A stretch of 64,000 bases of DNA, taken from positions 1 to 64,000 of the forward strand of contig NZ_LGCN01000198.1 of assembly GCF_001279005.1 (NCBI RefSeq), in the 5' to 3' direction. Shown one piece after another: positions 8,101 through 16,098 of the stretch. The notes under the pieces are model-generated. The model did not search any database, was not told the DNA's origin, and worked only from the letters and a program-made list of their open reading frames with translations. Position numbers and translations under genes: made by a program. How positions within the stretch are numbered: the stretch's first letter is position 1; every line of letters starts with the position of its first letter. The stretch comes from Streptomyces caelestis. Lineage in GTDB: Bacteria > Actinomycetota > Actinomycetes > Streptomycetales > Streptomycetaceae.

Positions 8101-9434
8101 GAGGTCGGGGATCCTGTCGTACGGCGGGAGCGACGGCCGGGGAACACCCAGGCCCGCAGGAGGAGGAAGCGCAGCAGGGTCGCGGCGAGGTTGGCGGCGA
8201 CCAGCGTCACCAGCTCCACCCGGGGCCCGGCCCCGGGCGCCGTGCGGTGCAGCACGGCCAGCGAACCGCTGGTGAGGGCGAGGCCGACCAGGAACGCCGC
8301 CAGCCCCTTGAGCTGGTGGCGCAGCACCCCGGTCCGGCCCCGCACCCCGAAGGTGAGCCGCCGGTTCGCGGCGGTGTTGGCGACGGCGCTGGCCAGCAGG
8401 GCGAGCGCGTTGGCCGCCTGGGCGCCCGTGACGGGCCGGAGCAGGCTGTACAGCAGCAGGTAGAACAGGGTGCTGGCCACCCCGACGGCGGCGAAGCGGA
8501 CCAACTGCGGGAACAGCGCGGGCGGCAGCCCGGCCGCCTCGTCGAGCTCCCCGGGGCGGCGCAGCGCGGCCAGCGGCAGCCGGCCGCCGGCCAGCGCGCG
8601 CCCCAGCCGGGCCATGCCGCGCAGGTCCGCCAGCGCCGTGGACAGGATGTCGACCCGGCTGTCGGGGTCGTCCACCCAGTCCACCGGCACCTCGTGGATG
8701 CGCAGCCCGGCGCGTTCGGCGATCACCAGCAACTCGGTGTCGAAGAACCACCCCCGGTCCTCGACCAGCGGCAGCAGCCGCTCGGCGACGTCCCGCCGTA
8801 CCGCCTTGAAACCGCACTGGGCGTCGGAGAACCGCACGGCGAGGGTGCCGCGCAGCAGCCCGTTGTAGCAGCGGGAGATGATCTCCCGCTTCGGTCCGCG
8901 CACCACCCGGGAACCGCGGGCCAGGCGGGTGCCGATCGCGACGTCCGAGTGCCCGGAGATCAGCGGGGCCACCAGCGGCAGCAGGGCCGCGAGATCGGTG
9001 GACAGGTCCACGTCCAGGTAGGCGAGCACCGGCGCGGACGACCGGGACCAGGCGGTGTGCAGGGCCCGGCCGCGGCCCTTCTCGGCCAGTCGTATCCACT
9101 CCGTCCCCGGCAGTTCCCGGGCCAGCCGCGCGGCGATCGCCGGGGTGCGGTCCGTGCTCGCGTTGTCGGCGACGGTGATCCGGAAGGCGTAGGGGAAGGT
9201 CTCCGCGAGGTGCGCGTGGAGCCGCCGCACACAGGGCTCCAGGTCGTTCTCCTCGTTGTGCACGGGCACGACCACGTCCAGGACGGGTTCCGGATGGTGT
9301 GCCGGCAGCGGCGCCCGGCGCGGCAGCGCCACCTGCGCCGCGGACGCGGCGGATGAGCGGCGGTCGGCCGGTGCCGACCGCCTCGCGGTTCTCATGACGG
9401 GTTCACGGTCTCTCTCCGGCGCACGGCATGACAT
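8097..9434 (-). CDS. GT2 glycosyltransferase with C-terminal GtrA-like domain
   Basis: 445 aa. The N-terminal GT2 domain (about residues 50-275) has VVVPVHNEENDLEPCV, the nucleotide-sugar-binding region VADNASTDRTP, the DxD-like motif YLDVDLSTDL and SDAQCGFKAVRRD. This pattern is typical of dolichyl/polyprenyl-phosphate sugar transferases. The C-terminal part (about 305-440) has four membrane segments of the GtrA type. The start could instead be the ATG at 9395, which lacks a better ribosome-binding site. It overlaps the mannosyltransferase-like gene by 4 nt. Confidence 0.85.
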   Translation of the reverse strand: MSCRAPERDREPVMRTARRSAPADRRSSAASAAQVALPRRAPLPAHHPEPVLDVVVPVHNEENDLEPCVRRLHAHLAETFPYAFRITVADNASTDRTPAIAARLARELPGTEWIRLAEKGRGRALHTAWSRSSAPVLAYLDVDLSTDLAALLPLVAPLISGHSDVAIGTRLARGSRVVRGPKREIISRCYNGLLRGTLAVRFSDAQCGFKAVRRDVAERLLPLVEDRGWFFDTELLVIAERAGLRIHEVPVDWVDDPDSRVDILSTALADLRGMARLGRALAGGRLPLAALRRPGELDEAAGLPPALFPQLVRFAAVGVASTLFYLLLYSLLRPVTGAQAANALALLASAVANTAANRRLTFGVRGRTGVLRHQLKGLAAFLVGLALTSGSLAVLHRTAPGAGPRVELVTLVAANLAATLLRFLLLRAWVFPGRRSRRTTGSPTS

Positions 9435-9528
9435 GAGGCCCTGGTGCGGGCATGCCGACGCGCCCGGGTGATGGTCGGGGACACGGCCCGGGGCGGCTCT
9501 CGCCCACGGGCGGGGACGGCGGTGCGGT

Positions 9529-10053
9529 CTAACCGCTGCCGGGCGGCTCCTCGTCGGCCGTGGCGGAGGGCGACCGCGCCGGCGGAGTGGACGACGAGGC
9601 GGTGGCCGGCGCGGTGGTGGCCGGCGGCGCCGCCGGCCGGTCCCGCCCGGTCGCGCCCGGTGTGGCGGACGGCGGGGGAGAGGTCGGCGTGCCGCCGTAC
9701 CCGGGCGACGTGGCGTCGGCGCCCGTGGTCCCGGAGGTGCTCGTCGGCGGCCGCGACACGCTCGGGTCCGCGCTCGGTTCCGCGCTCGGGGCGGGCGTCG
9801 CCGGCGTCGTGGGCCCCGGGGGCGGCGTCGGACCGGTCGCCGGCAGCGACCGGGAGTCGGCGCCGGGCAGCAGGGCCAGCCCGACGCTCAGTCCGGCCAC
9901 CGCGAGGGCCGAACCGCCGGCCCGCCACAGCATCCGGGACCGGCGACGGACCCGGATGCCCTCGTACAGCCGCTCCTGGTGCTCGGGCCGGAAGGGAGCC
10001 GGCTGCCGACTGTCACGCATCATGTGCGACAGCTCACGCTCGAAGTCGTCCAT
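9529..10053 (-). CDS. Single-pass membrane protein with Thr/Pro-rich tail, next to ECF sigma factor
   Basis: 174 aa, MDDFERELSHMMRDSR at the start. The cytoplasmic part (residues 1-40) has the charged, helical look of the region before the membrane segment of sigma-regulating proteins. A single transmembrane helix (about 45-65) is followed by a low-complexity Thr/Ser/Pro/Ala tail of about 105 residues that is probably outside the cell. The start is supported by GGGGAG before the ATG. It lies 11 nt after the sigma gene, so it may be that factor's anti-sigma or sensor partner, but no zinc-binding HxxxCxxC motif is present. Confidence 0.65.
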   Translation of the reverse strand: MDDFERELSHMMRDSRQPAPFRPEHQERLYEGIRVRRRSRMLWRAGGSALAVAGLSVGLALLPGADSRSLPATGPTPPPGPTTPATPAPSAEPSADPSVSRPPTSTSGTTGADATSPGYGGTPTSPPPSATPGATGRDRPAAPPATTAPATASSSTPPARSPSATADEEPPGSG

Positions 10054-10064
10054 CGCTTCTCCCC

Positions 10065-10571
10065 TCACCCCACGGGCCTGACGGAGTCGGACAGGATCTG
10101 CCGCAGCCGCGCCACACCGCGCGACGCGTGGGAGCGCGCGGTGCCCACCGGGCAGCCGAGGGCCTGCGCCACCTGCCCCTCGGGCAGGTCCTCGCAGTAG
10201 CGCAGCACCACCGCGGCCCGCTGCCGGGGCGGCAGCAGCGCCAGCGCGGCCTCCAGCCGCGAGCGCTCCGCGACGGCCGACGACATGTCGCCCGGTCCGG
10301 CCCGGTCGGGCAGCTCGCCCACCGGACGCTCCCCCCACCAGCGCCGGCGGGCCGAACGGGCCGCCATCCGCACCAGCACCTGGCGCACATAGGCCTCCGG
10401 GGCCTGCTCGGCGACCCTCGGCCAGACGAACCACAGTTTCACCAGGGCCTCCTGGACGAGATCCTCGGCACGCTGCCGGTCGCCGCCGGTGAGCAGTCGC
10501 GCGACATGGAGCAACGCCGACCAGCGGGCAGCCACGAACTCGTCGAAGCCGTCCACCCGAAACCGCTCCAT
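10065..10571 (-). CDS. ECF RNA polymerase sigma factor (SigE family)
   Basis: 168 aa from MERFRVDGFDEFV. Region 2 (about residues 8-75) has ARLLTGGDRQRAEDLVQEALVKLW. Region 4 (about 110-160) has LPPRQRAAVVLRYCEDLPEGQVAQALGCPVGTARSHASRGVARLR, a helix-turn-helix for the -35 element. The layout is that of the Streptomyces SigE-family ECF group. The ATG at 10571 is preferred over an upstream TTG at 10595 because GGTGGGG directly precedes it. It heads the leftward gene set with the membrane protein and the envelope-glycan genes. Confidence 0.85.
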   Translation of the reverse strand: MERFRVDGFDEFVAARWSALLHVARLLTGGDRQRAEDLVQEALVKLWFVWPRVAEQAPEAYVRQVLVRMAARSARRRWWGERPVGELPDRAGPGDMSSAVAERSRLEAALALLPPRQRAAVVLRYCEDLPEGQVAQALGCPVGTARSHASRGVARLRQILSDSVRPVG

Positions 10572-10773
10572 CCCCACCGCCCCGTGTCCGAACAACCCCT
10601 TACACCTGAGACAAAGACTCGGGACCCGGCGAAACGATGCACCTGAACGCTGTGATCCACCTCACTTCGAACGCGCCCGCCCCGGACATGCGAAAGGGCG
10701 GGCCGTACGCCCACGACCGCGTCACGGCGATCGACGGACGTACGACCCGCCCCGGGGCGGTGGCCGGTCCTGC

Positions 10774-11124
10774 CTACGTACGGTCACCCTTCGGCTTGCC
10801 CCGCTGGTCCGGGGTGCCGTGCGGCGGCGGGCTGGACGGCTGCGGCGAGGTGACGGGCGAGACGGGGGACCCGGCCCGCCCGGCGCCCTGCTCGGGGCGC
10901 AGCGCGCCGGGGTCGCCCGAGGTCGGCTCGGCACCCGCGTTCAGCTGCTCCAGCCGGGCCGCCGGCAGCCGGGCCGCCGGGATCCGGTCGGCGTGCGACC
11001 GCTCGTAGGCCGGCAGCTCCTCGACCTCGCCGGCGGACAGCGAGCGGATCCGGCTCTCCAGCCCGCCGATGGGCAGATGGTCGTCATCGGGCAGCGGCAG
11101 GGTGACGCGGGCGGGATCCGCCAT
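10774..11124 (-). CDS. Small protein with LPIGGLESRIRSL helical motif (DUF8129-like)
   Basis: 116 aa from MADPARVTLPLPDDDHLPIGGL, with GGGAAG-like ribosome-binding sequence before the ATG. The N-terminal 50 residues hold the compact motif (LPIGGLESRIRSLSAGEVEELPAYERSHADR) found in many short actinobacterial proteins. The remainder is Pro/Ser/Gly-rich and probably disordered. No membrane segment or enzyme motif. Function unknown. Confidence 0.6.
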   Translation of the reverse strand: MADPARVTLPLPDDDHLPIGGLESRIRSLSAGEVEELPAYERSHADRIPAARLPAARLEQLNAGAEPTSGDPGALRPEQGAGRAGSPVSPVTSPQPSSPPPHGTPDQRGKPKGDRT

Positions 11125-11190
11125 GGCTCTCACTTCCCTGTGCACGACGTCGCCGGCCCTCCGTCGGCGGGCCGGCGGGGCGCGGGACGG

Positions 11191-11571
11191 TCAGCGGCCG
11201 CCGGGTCCGCCGCTGCCGAACGCCCCGCTGCTGTTCTCGTCCCAGCGGGGCCGCTCCTGCGAGGCGCTCGTGCGGCTCCCGGTGGTGCCGTGGCCGTTCA
11301 GCTCGTGCGGCAGCAGCCGCTCGTCGCTCCTGGGCACCTCGTCCGGCTCCCGCCGCTCCCGTGTCTCCCGGACCGGGCCGCCCTCGGGCATCCGGGGCTG
11401 CTCCTCCGGGCCGGGCCGGTGCACCTCGCTCTTCCTGACCCGGCGGCTGCCGAGGACGAACATGCCGATCAGCAGCGCCACGACCACCACACCCGCCACC
11501 ACGAGCCCCGCACCGAGGGCGCCGCGGCCCGCGGCGAGGTCGGCCGTTTCCATCCACGCGGTGTTCATCAT
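11191..11571 (-). CDS. DUF6479 family membrane protein
   Basis: 126 aa. A short N-terminus is followed by one strongly hydrophobic segment (about residues 19-41), a basic stop-transfer sequence (GSRRVRKSE), and a charged tail carrying EEQPRMPEGGPVRETRERREPDEVP and a Gly/Ser-rich end. This layout is that of the Streptomyces DUF6479 family, whose role is not known. It is probably single-pass with the tail in the cytoplasm. Confidence 0.75.
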   Translation of the reverse strand: MMNTAWMETADLAAGRGALGAGLVVAGVVVVALLIGMFVLGSRRVRKSEVHRPGPEEQPRMPEGGPVRETRERREPDEVPRSDERLLPHELNGHGTTGSRTSASQERPRWDENSSGAFGSGGPGGR

Positions 11572-11713
11572 GGCTCGCGAGTACCCCCGGTCCCGTCCGC
11601 CAACCCGTTCACCTCACCGCGCCGCACGGGCGTCCGGCGCGCACCCCCAAAAACCGCGCGGAACCCTTGCGGGCGCCGGGTTTGACCGCTCCGGCGGCGG
11701 CTACCCGCGCGGT

Positions 11714-12085
11714 GTGACGACGACATCCCAGGAAGAGCTGTTCCGGTTCCTGGAGGACCGGTTCGCGTGCGCCCAGGCATGCACCGAGTGCGCGCGGTCC
11801 TGCGCGACGCGGGCGAGCCTCGTGGACCCGGACGGCACCGAGAACCAGGAACTCGTACGACGCAAGGGCATCATGTGCGCGGAGGTCTGCGACGCGACCT
11901 GCCGGGTGCTGTCCGAGCAGAACCAGGTGGACGAGGCGACCATCCGCGTCCAGGTGGAGTGGTGCCGCCAGGTGTGCCTGGAGAGCGCGCAGGTGTTCGA
12001 CGGTCACTCCGGTGCGGAGGAGACGGCACAGGCGTGCCGCGCCTGCGCACGGGCCTGCACGGAGTTCCTCGCCACCCTGAACTGA
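11714..12085 (+). CDS. Cys-rich four-helix bundle copper-binding protein (Csp type)
   Basis: 123 aa from a GTG. Twelve cysteines fall in CxxxC and CxxC spacings along predicted helices (CAQACTECARSC, CAEVCDATC, CRQVC, CRACARAC), the hallmark of the Csp/DUF326 copper-storage proteins, in which cysteines line the bundle core and bind many Cu(I) ions. No signal peptide, so it is a cytosolic Csp3-like form. No clear ribosome-binding site precedes the GTG, so the message may be leaderless. No copper regulator is adjacent. Confidence 0.85.
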   Translation: MTTTSQEELFRFLEDRFACAQACTECARSCATRASLVDPDGTENQELVRRKGIMCAEVCDATCRVLSEQNQVDEATIRVQVEWCRQVCLESAQVFDGHSGAEETAQACRACARACTEFLATLN

Positions 12086-12204
12086 CCCGCCGGTGAGCGA
12101 CGCGGGCCGGGCGTCGTGGCACCGTACGAACGAGGGTGAGTCGTCGCCGTACGGGACGAGTCGGGCGAGGGCGGGGCGGACCGCGACGGGGGCGGGCCCA
12201 GGGG

Positions 12205-12792
12205 ATGGGGGACAGCGGGCTGATCCACGGCCGCTCCCGGTCGATCGACCGGATCGGACGCGGCGGCATGGGGGAGGTGCGGCGGGCGCGGGACGAGTCA
12301 CCGGGGCGGCAGGCCGCAGTGAAGTGCCTCGAACCGGGCGGCCCGCAGCAGGACCGGTCGTCCGGACGGGTGCTGCGTGAGCGGTTCCGCCGGGAGGCCC
12401 GGGTGGCCGCCGCACCGCAGCACCGGGGAACCACCGTCGTGCACGACTTCGGGGAGTCCGAGGGCGTGCCCCACCTGGTGAGGGAGCCGCTCCGGGGCCG
12501 CGACCTCAGCCGGCCCCCGGAGGACGACGCACAGCACCCGCTGCCGGTCGAGGAGGTGGTGGAGATCGCCGAGCGGGTCGCCGAGGCCCGCATCCGCACG
12601 CTCGGCGCCGACCACGCCGGCACCCTCGCCGCCCGCGACGACGAGGCCCACCGCCCGGAGCGGCTGGGCCGCGGCGCGGAGGCGGCCGAGCCGTACCGCC
12701 GGGCGGCGGCGCCGCGGCAACGGCCGGCGGGGCCTGAGACCCCCGCCCGTGTCCGGCCGGTGCGGACCGGGGTGTGCTACGAAGAACCATGA
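12205..12792 (+). pseudogene. Ser/Thr protein kinase with TPR-like repeats, collapsed by internal deletion
   Basis: 195 codons, in frame. The N-terminal part is a kinase N-lobe: MGDSGLIHGR, P-loop GRGGMGEV, catalytic Lys in AAVKCL, and HRGTTVVHDFGESEGVPHLV. At about residue 125 it jumps from IAERVAEA to RIRTLGADHAGTLAARDDEAH, the C-terminal TPR-like repeat of the same large kinase family (usually over 700 aa). The catalytic loop (HRDLKP), DFG and most repeats are missing. Many conserved residues are also changed, for example the Trp after GRGGMGEV is Arg. The TGA overlaps the next start by 4 nt. Confidence 0.75.
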
Positions 12793-14357
12793 CCGTATCC
12801 GAGGGAACCCGGACGTACGACGCCGTCATCGTCGGCGGAGGCCACAACGGCCTCGTCGCCGCCGCCTACCTCGCCCGGGCCGGACGCTCCGTGCTGGTGC
12901 TGGAGCGGCTGGACCACACCGGCGGGGCGGCGGTGTCCACCCGCCCGTTCACCGGCGTCGACGCACGGCTGTCCCGGTACTCGTACCTGGTCAGCCTGCT
13001 GCCCCGGAAGATCGTCCGGGAGCTGGGGCTCGACTTCCGGCTGCGCACCCGCACCATCTCCTCGTACACCCCCGCCGAACGCGACGGACGGCCCACCGGG
13101 CTGCTCGTCGGCGGCGGCGAGCGGCGCACCCGCGAGGCGTTCGCCCGGCTCACCGGCTCCGAGAGCGAGTACCGGGCCTGGCAGCGCTTCTACGACATGA
13201 CCGGCCGGGTCGCCCGCAACGTCTTCCCGACCCTCACCGAACCGCTGCCCACCCGCGAGGAGCTGCGCCGCGCGGTCGGCGACGAGGAGGCCTGGCGGAC
13301 CCTCTTCGAGGAACCCGTCGGCGTCGCCGTCGAGGAGCGCTTCGCCGACGACCTGGTGCGCGGCGTGGTCCTCACCGACGCCCTCATCGGCACCTTCGCC
13401 GACGCCCACGACCCCTCGCTGAAACAGAACCGCTGCTTCCTCTACCACGTCATCGGCGGCGGCACCGGCGCCTGGGACGTACCCGTCGGCGGCATGGGCG
13501 CCCTCACCGACGCCCTGGCCGACGCCGCCCGCGCCGCAGGCGCGGTCCTCGCCACCGGCCACGAGGCGGTGCGCGTCGACACGGACGGCCGTACCGCCGA
13601 GGTCACCCACCGCACGGCCGACGGCGAGGGCGTCGCCGCCGCGCGGCACGTCCTGGTGAACGCCTCCCCGCAGGAACTCGCGAGGCTCACCGGGGACACG
13701 CCCCCGCCGCCCGCCGAGGGCGCCCAGCTCAAGGTGAACATGCTCCTCACGCGGCTGCCCAGGCTGCGCGACACCTCCGTCGACCCGCGCGAGGCGTTCG
13801 CCGGCACCTTCCACATCGCCGAGGGGTACGGGCAGCTGGCCGCCGCCTACGACCGGGCCGCCGCCGGTGAGCCGCCCGCCGTACCGCCCTCCGAGATCTA
13901 CTGCCACTCGCTCACCGACCCCACGATCCTCGGCCCGGACCTGGCCGCCCGGGGCTACCAGACCCTCACCCTGTTCGGACTGCACACCCCCGCGCGGCTG
14001 TTCGAGCGGGACAACGACGCCGTACGCGAGGAACTCCTGGAGTCGACGCTCGCGCAGCTCGACGCCCATCTGGCCGAACCCCTCGCGGACTGCCTGGCCA
14101 CCGACGCCGACGGCCGCCCGTGTCTGGAGGCCCGGTCCCCGCTGGACCTGGAACGCGACCTCGGACTGCCCGGCGGCAACATCTTCCACCGCGAACTGTC
14201 CTGGCCCTACGCCCAGGAGGGCACCGGCCGCTGGGGCGTGGAGACCCGGTACGCAGGCGTACTGCTGTGCGGCGCGGGCGCGGTGCGCGGCGGCGGGGTG
14301 AGCGGCGTACCGGGACACAACGCGGCGATGGCGGTGCTGGAGTCCGAGAAGGCGTGA
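12789..14357 (+). CDS. FAD-dependent oxidoreductase (phytoene desaturase/PYROXD2-like)
   Basis: 522 aa from MTVSEGTRTYDAVIVGGGHNG. The N-terminal dinucleotide-binding motif VIVGGGHNGLVAAAYLARAG is followed by an acidic strand end (VLVLERLDHTGG). A C-terminal motif (LLCGAGAVRGGGVSGVPGHNAAMAV) closes the FAD site. This is the carotenoid-desaturase/NAD(P)-binding Rossmann family often annotated as PYROXD2-like. The substrate is unknown and no carotenoid genes are nearby. The ATG overlaps the stop of the kinase remnant. Confidence 0.85.
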   Translation: MTVSEGTRTYDAVIVGGGHNGLVAAAYLARAGRSVLVLERLDHTGGAAVSTRPFTGVDARLSRYSYLVSLLPRKIVRELGLDFRLRTRTISSYTPAERDGRPTGLLVGGGERRTREAFARLTGSESEYRAWQRFYDMTGRVARNVFPTLTEPLPTREELRRAVGDEEAWRTLFEEPVGVAVEERFADDLVRGVVLTDALIGTFADAHDPSLKQNRCFLYHVIGGGTGAWDVPVGGMGALTDALADAARAAGAVLATGHEAVRVDTDGRTAEVTHRTADGEGVAAARHVLVNASPQELARLTGDTPPPPAEGAQLKVNMLLTRLPRLRDTSVDPREAFAGTFHIAEGYGQLAAAYDRAAAGEPPAVPPSEIYCHSLTDPTILGPDLAARGYQTLTLFGLHTPARLFERDNDAVREELLESTLAQLDAHLAEPLADCLATDADGRPCLEARSPLDLERDLGLPGGNIFHRELSWPYAQEGTGRWGVETRYAGVLLCGAGAVRGGGVSGVPGHNAAMAVLESEKA

Positions 14358-14625
14358 CGCGCCGGCGGAGAACTCCGGGCGCGGTACTCCGGCTGAAGTG
14401 GTGTCAGGTGGTGCCGCGGACGGAGCGGTGCCGGTGGTCGGACGGAACGAGCGGCGGCGGGCCTCCCCGGCGGCGCCACGGCCGTCGAACCGCCGGACCC
14501 GACGCCGAACCGGCTGATCGTCGAACAGCTCACCCTGCCGGATGTCTTCGGCCCGAAGGGGCGCGAGCGGCCGGTGACGGCCGCGGTCGGGCGGATCGTG
14601 GCCGCCGAGCAGCCGGAACGGGCCG
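14358..14625 (+). other. Non-genic stretch with a possible decayed coding fragment
   Basis: No complete gene. On the plus strand around 14505-14625 one frame reads NRLIVEQLTLPDVFGPKGRE then RPVTAAVGRIVAAEQPERA, with normal Streptomyces codon bias. It has no start with a ribosome-binding site and runs on into antisense of paaK. It may be the tail of a lost gene; I do not recognise the family. Confidence 0.3.
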
Positions 14626-15927
14626 TCAGCCCCGCCCCTCGCGCAGGTCCACGATCCGCCGGATCTTGCCCACCGAGCGCTCCAGCGTCTCCGGGTCGAC
14701 GATCTCCGCGTCCACCGAGACGCCGATGCCGTCCTTCACGGCCGCCACGATCGACCGGGCGGCCGCGTCCCGCGTCGCGGAGTCCGCGCCGGGACGGGCC
14801 TCCGCGCGGACGGTGAGGGAGTCCATCCGGCCCTCGGTGGTGAGGCGGAGCTGGAAGTGGGGCGCCACGCCCGGCGTGCGCAGCACGATCTCCTCGATCT
14901 GCGTGGGGAAGAGGTTCACCCCGCGCAGGATCACCATGTCGTCGCTGCGGCCGGTCACCTTCTCCATCCGCCGGAACACCCGGGCGGTCCCGGGCAGCAG
15001 ACGGGTCAGGTCCCGCGTCCGGTAGCGGACGACCGGCATCGCCTCCTTGGTGAGCGAGGTGAAGACCAGCTCGCCCCGCTCGCCCTCCGGCAGGACCTCA
15101 CCGGTGAACGGGTCGACGACCTCCGGATAGAAGTGGTCCTCCCAGATGTGGAGGCCGTCCTTGGTCTCCACGCACTCCTGCGCGACCCCCGGGCCGATCA
15201 CCTCCGACAGCCCGTATATGTCGACCGCGTCGATCGCGCACCGCTCCTCGATCTCCTGCCGCATCCGCTCCGTCCACGGTTCCGCGCCGAAGATCCCCAC
15301 ACGCAGCGAGGTGGAGCGCGGGTCGACGCCCTGCCGCTCGAACTCGTCGAGCAGGGTGAGCATGTAGGACGGGGTCACCATGATGATCCCGGGCTCCAGA
15401 TCCCGGATCAGCGTCACCTGGCGCGACGTCATCCCGCCGGACGCGGGGATCACCGTGCAGCCGAGCCGTTCGGCGCCGTAGTGGGCGCCCAGGCCACCGG
15501 TGAACAGGCCATAGCCGTAGGCCACATGTGCCGTGTCCCCGGGGCGGCCGCCCGCCGCGCGGATGGACCGGGCCACCATGTCGGCCCACAGGGACAGGTC
15601 GCCCTCCGTGTAGCCCACGACCGTGGGACGCCCGGTGGTGCCGCTGGAGGCGTGCAGGCGGCGGATCCGGTCGCGGCCCACCGCGAACATGCCGTACGGG
15701 TAGTTCGCCCGCAGGTCCGCCTTGGTGGTGAACGGGAAGCGGGCCAGATCGGACAGCGAGCGGCAGTCGTCCGGATGGACGCCCTCCCGGTCGAAGGACT
15801 CCCGGTAGAACGGCACGTGGTCGTACGCGTGCCGCAACGAGCTCCGCAACCGCTCCAGCTGGAGCGCCCGCAGGTCCTCGAGGCCGAGCCGTTCCGCCGG
15901 GTCCAGCAGGTCCGCCGCCTCCGTCAT
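14626..15927 (-). CDS. paaK: Phenylacetate-CoA ligase
   Basis: 433 aa from MTEAADLLDPAERLGLEDL, with AGGAGAAGG ahead of the ATG. It has ANL-superfamily motifs: the phosphate-binding loop ASSGTTGRPTVVGYT (about residue 95), IFGAEPWTERMR, the DIYGLSEVIGPGVAQEC segment and the C-terminal lid region (GRSDDMVILRGVNLFP). Length and motifs are typical of PaaK, which makes phenylacetyl-CoA from phenylacetate, ATP and CoA. No other paa genes are nearby, but a PaaR-like operator lies 44 nt upstream of the start. Confidence 0.92.
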   Translation of the reverse strand: MTEAADLLDPAERLGLEDLRALQLERLRSSLRHAYDHVPFYRESFDREGVHPDDCRSLSDLARFPFTTKADLRANYPYGMFAVGRDRIRRLHASSGTTGRPTVVGYTEGDLSLWADMVARSIRAAGGRPGDTAHVAYGYGLFTGGLGAHYGAERLGCTVIPASGGMTSRQVTLIRDLEPGIIMVTPSYMLTLLDEFERQGVDPRSTSLRVGIFGAEPWTERMRQEIEERCAIDAVDIYGLSEVIGPGVAQECVETKDGLHIWEDHFYPEVVDPFTGEVLPEGERGELVFTSLTKEAMPVVRYRTRDLTRLLPGTARVFRRMEKVTGRSDDMVILRGVNLFPTQIEEIVLRTPGVAPHFQLRLTTEGRMDSLTVRAEARPGADSATRDAAARSIVAAVKDGIGVSVDAEIVDPETLERSVGKIRRIVDLREGRG

Positions 15928-15970
15928 CAAGGCCTTCTCCTCACCGGTCGAGCGACCGCGCCGATCCGGG

Positions 15971-15988
15971 CGACCGATCATTCGGTCG
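15971..15988. promoter_or_regulatory. PaaR-like TetR-family operator upstream of paaK
   Basis: Perfect dyad CGACCGA-N4-TCGGTCG, containing ACCG-N6-CGGT. This is the core spacing of the operator described for actinobacterial PaaR repressors of phenylacetate catabolism. It sits 44-61 nt upstream of the paaK start. No paaR-like gene is in the window, so a trans-acting regulator is implied. Confidence 0.6.
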
Positions 15989-16055
15989 ATCCGCCGGGAT
16001 CAGTAAGTCAGGCCACGCCCCGCGGGGCAAGAGCGCGGCCCGCGCTTCCTCCCGT

Positions 16056-16098
16056 GCCGGCGTTCCTCACGGGGCCGGCGTTCCTCACGGGGCCGGCG
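16056..16098. repeat. 18-bp tandem repeat (about 2.4 copies) at the sulfatase 3' end
   Basis: GCCGGCGTTCCTCACGGG is repeated perfectly at 16056-16073 and 16074-16091, followed by a partial third copy. It spans the sulfatase stop codon (16085-16087), so an identical stop trinucleotide occurs again 18 nt downstream. Probably a slippage product. Confidence 0.8.

Noticed and set aside
10637..11008. Plus-strand ORF opposite the DUF8129-like gene
   Set aside because: Antisense shadow; the minus strand has the recognisable motif and a ribosome-binding site.
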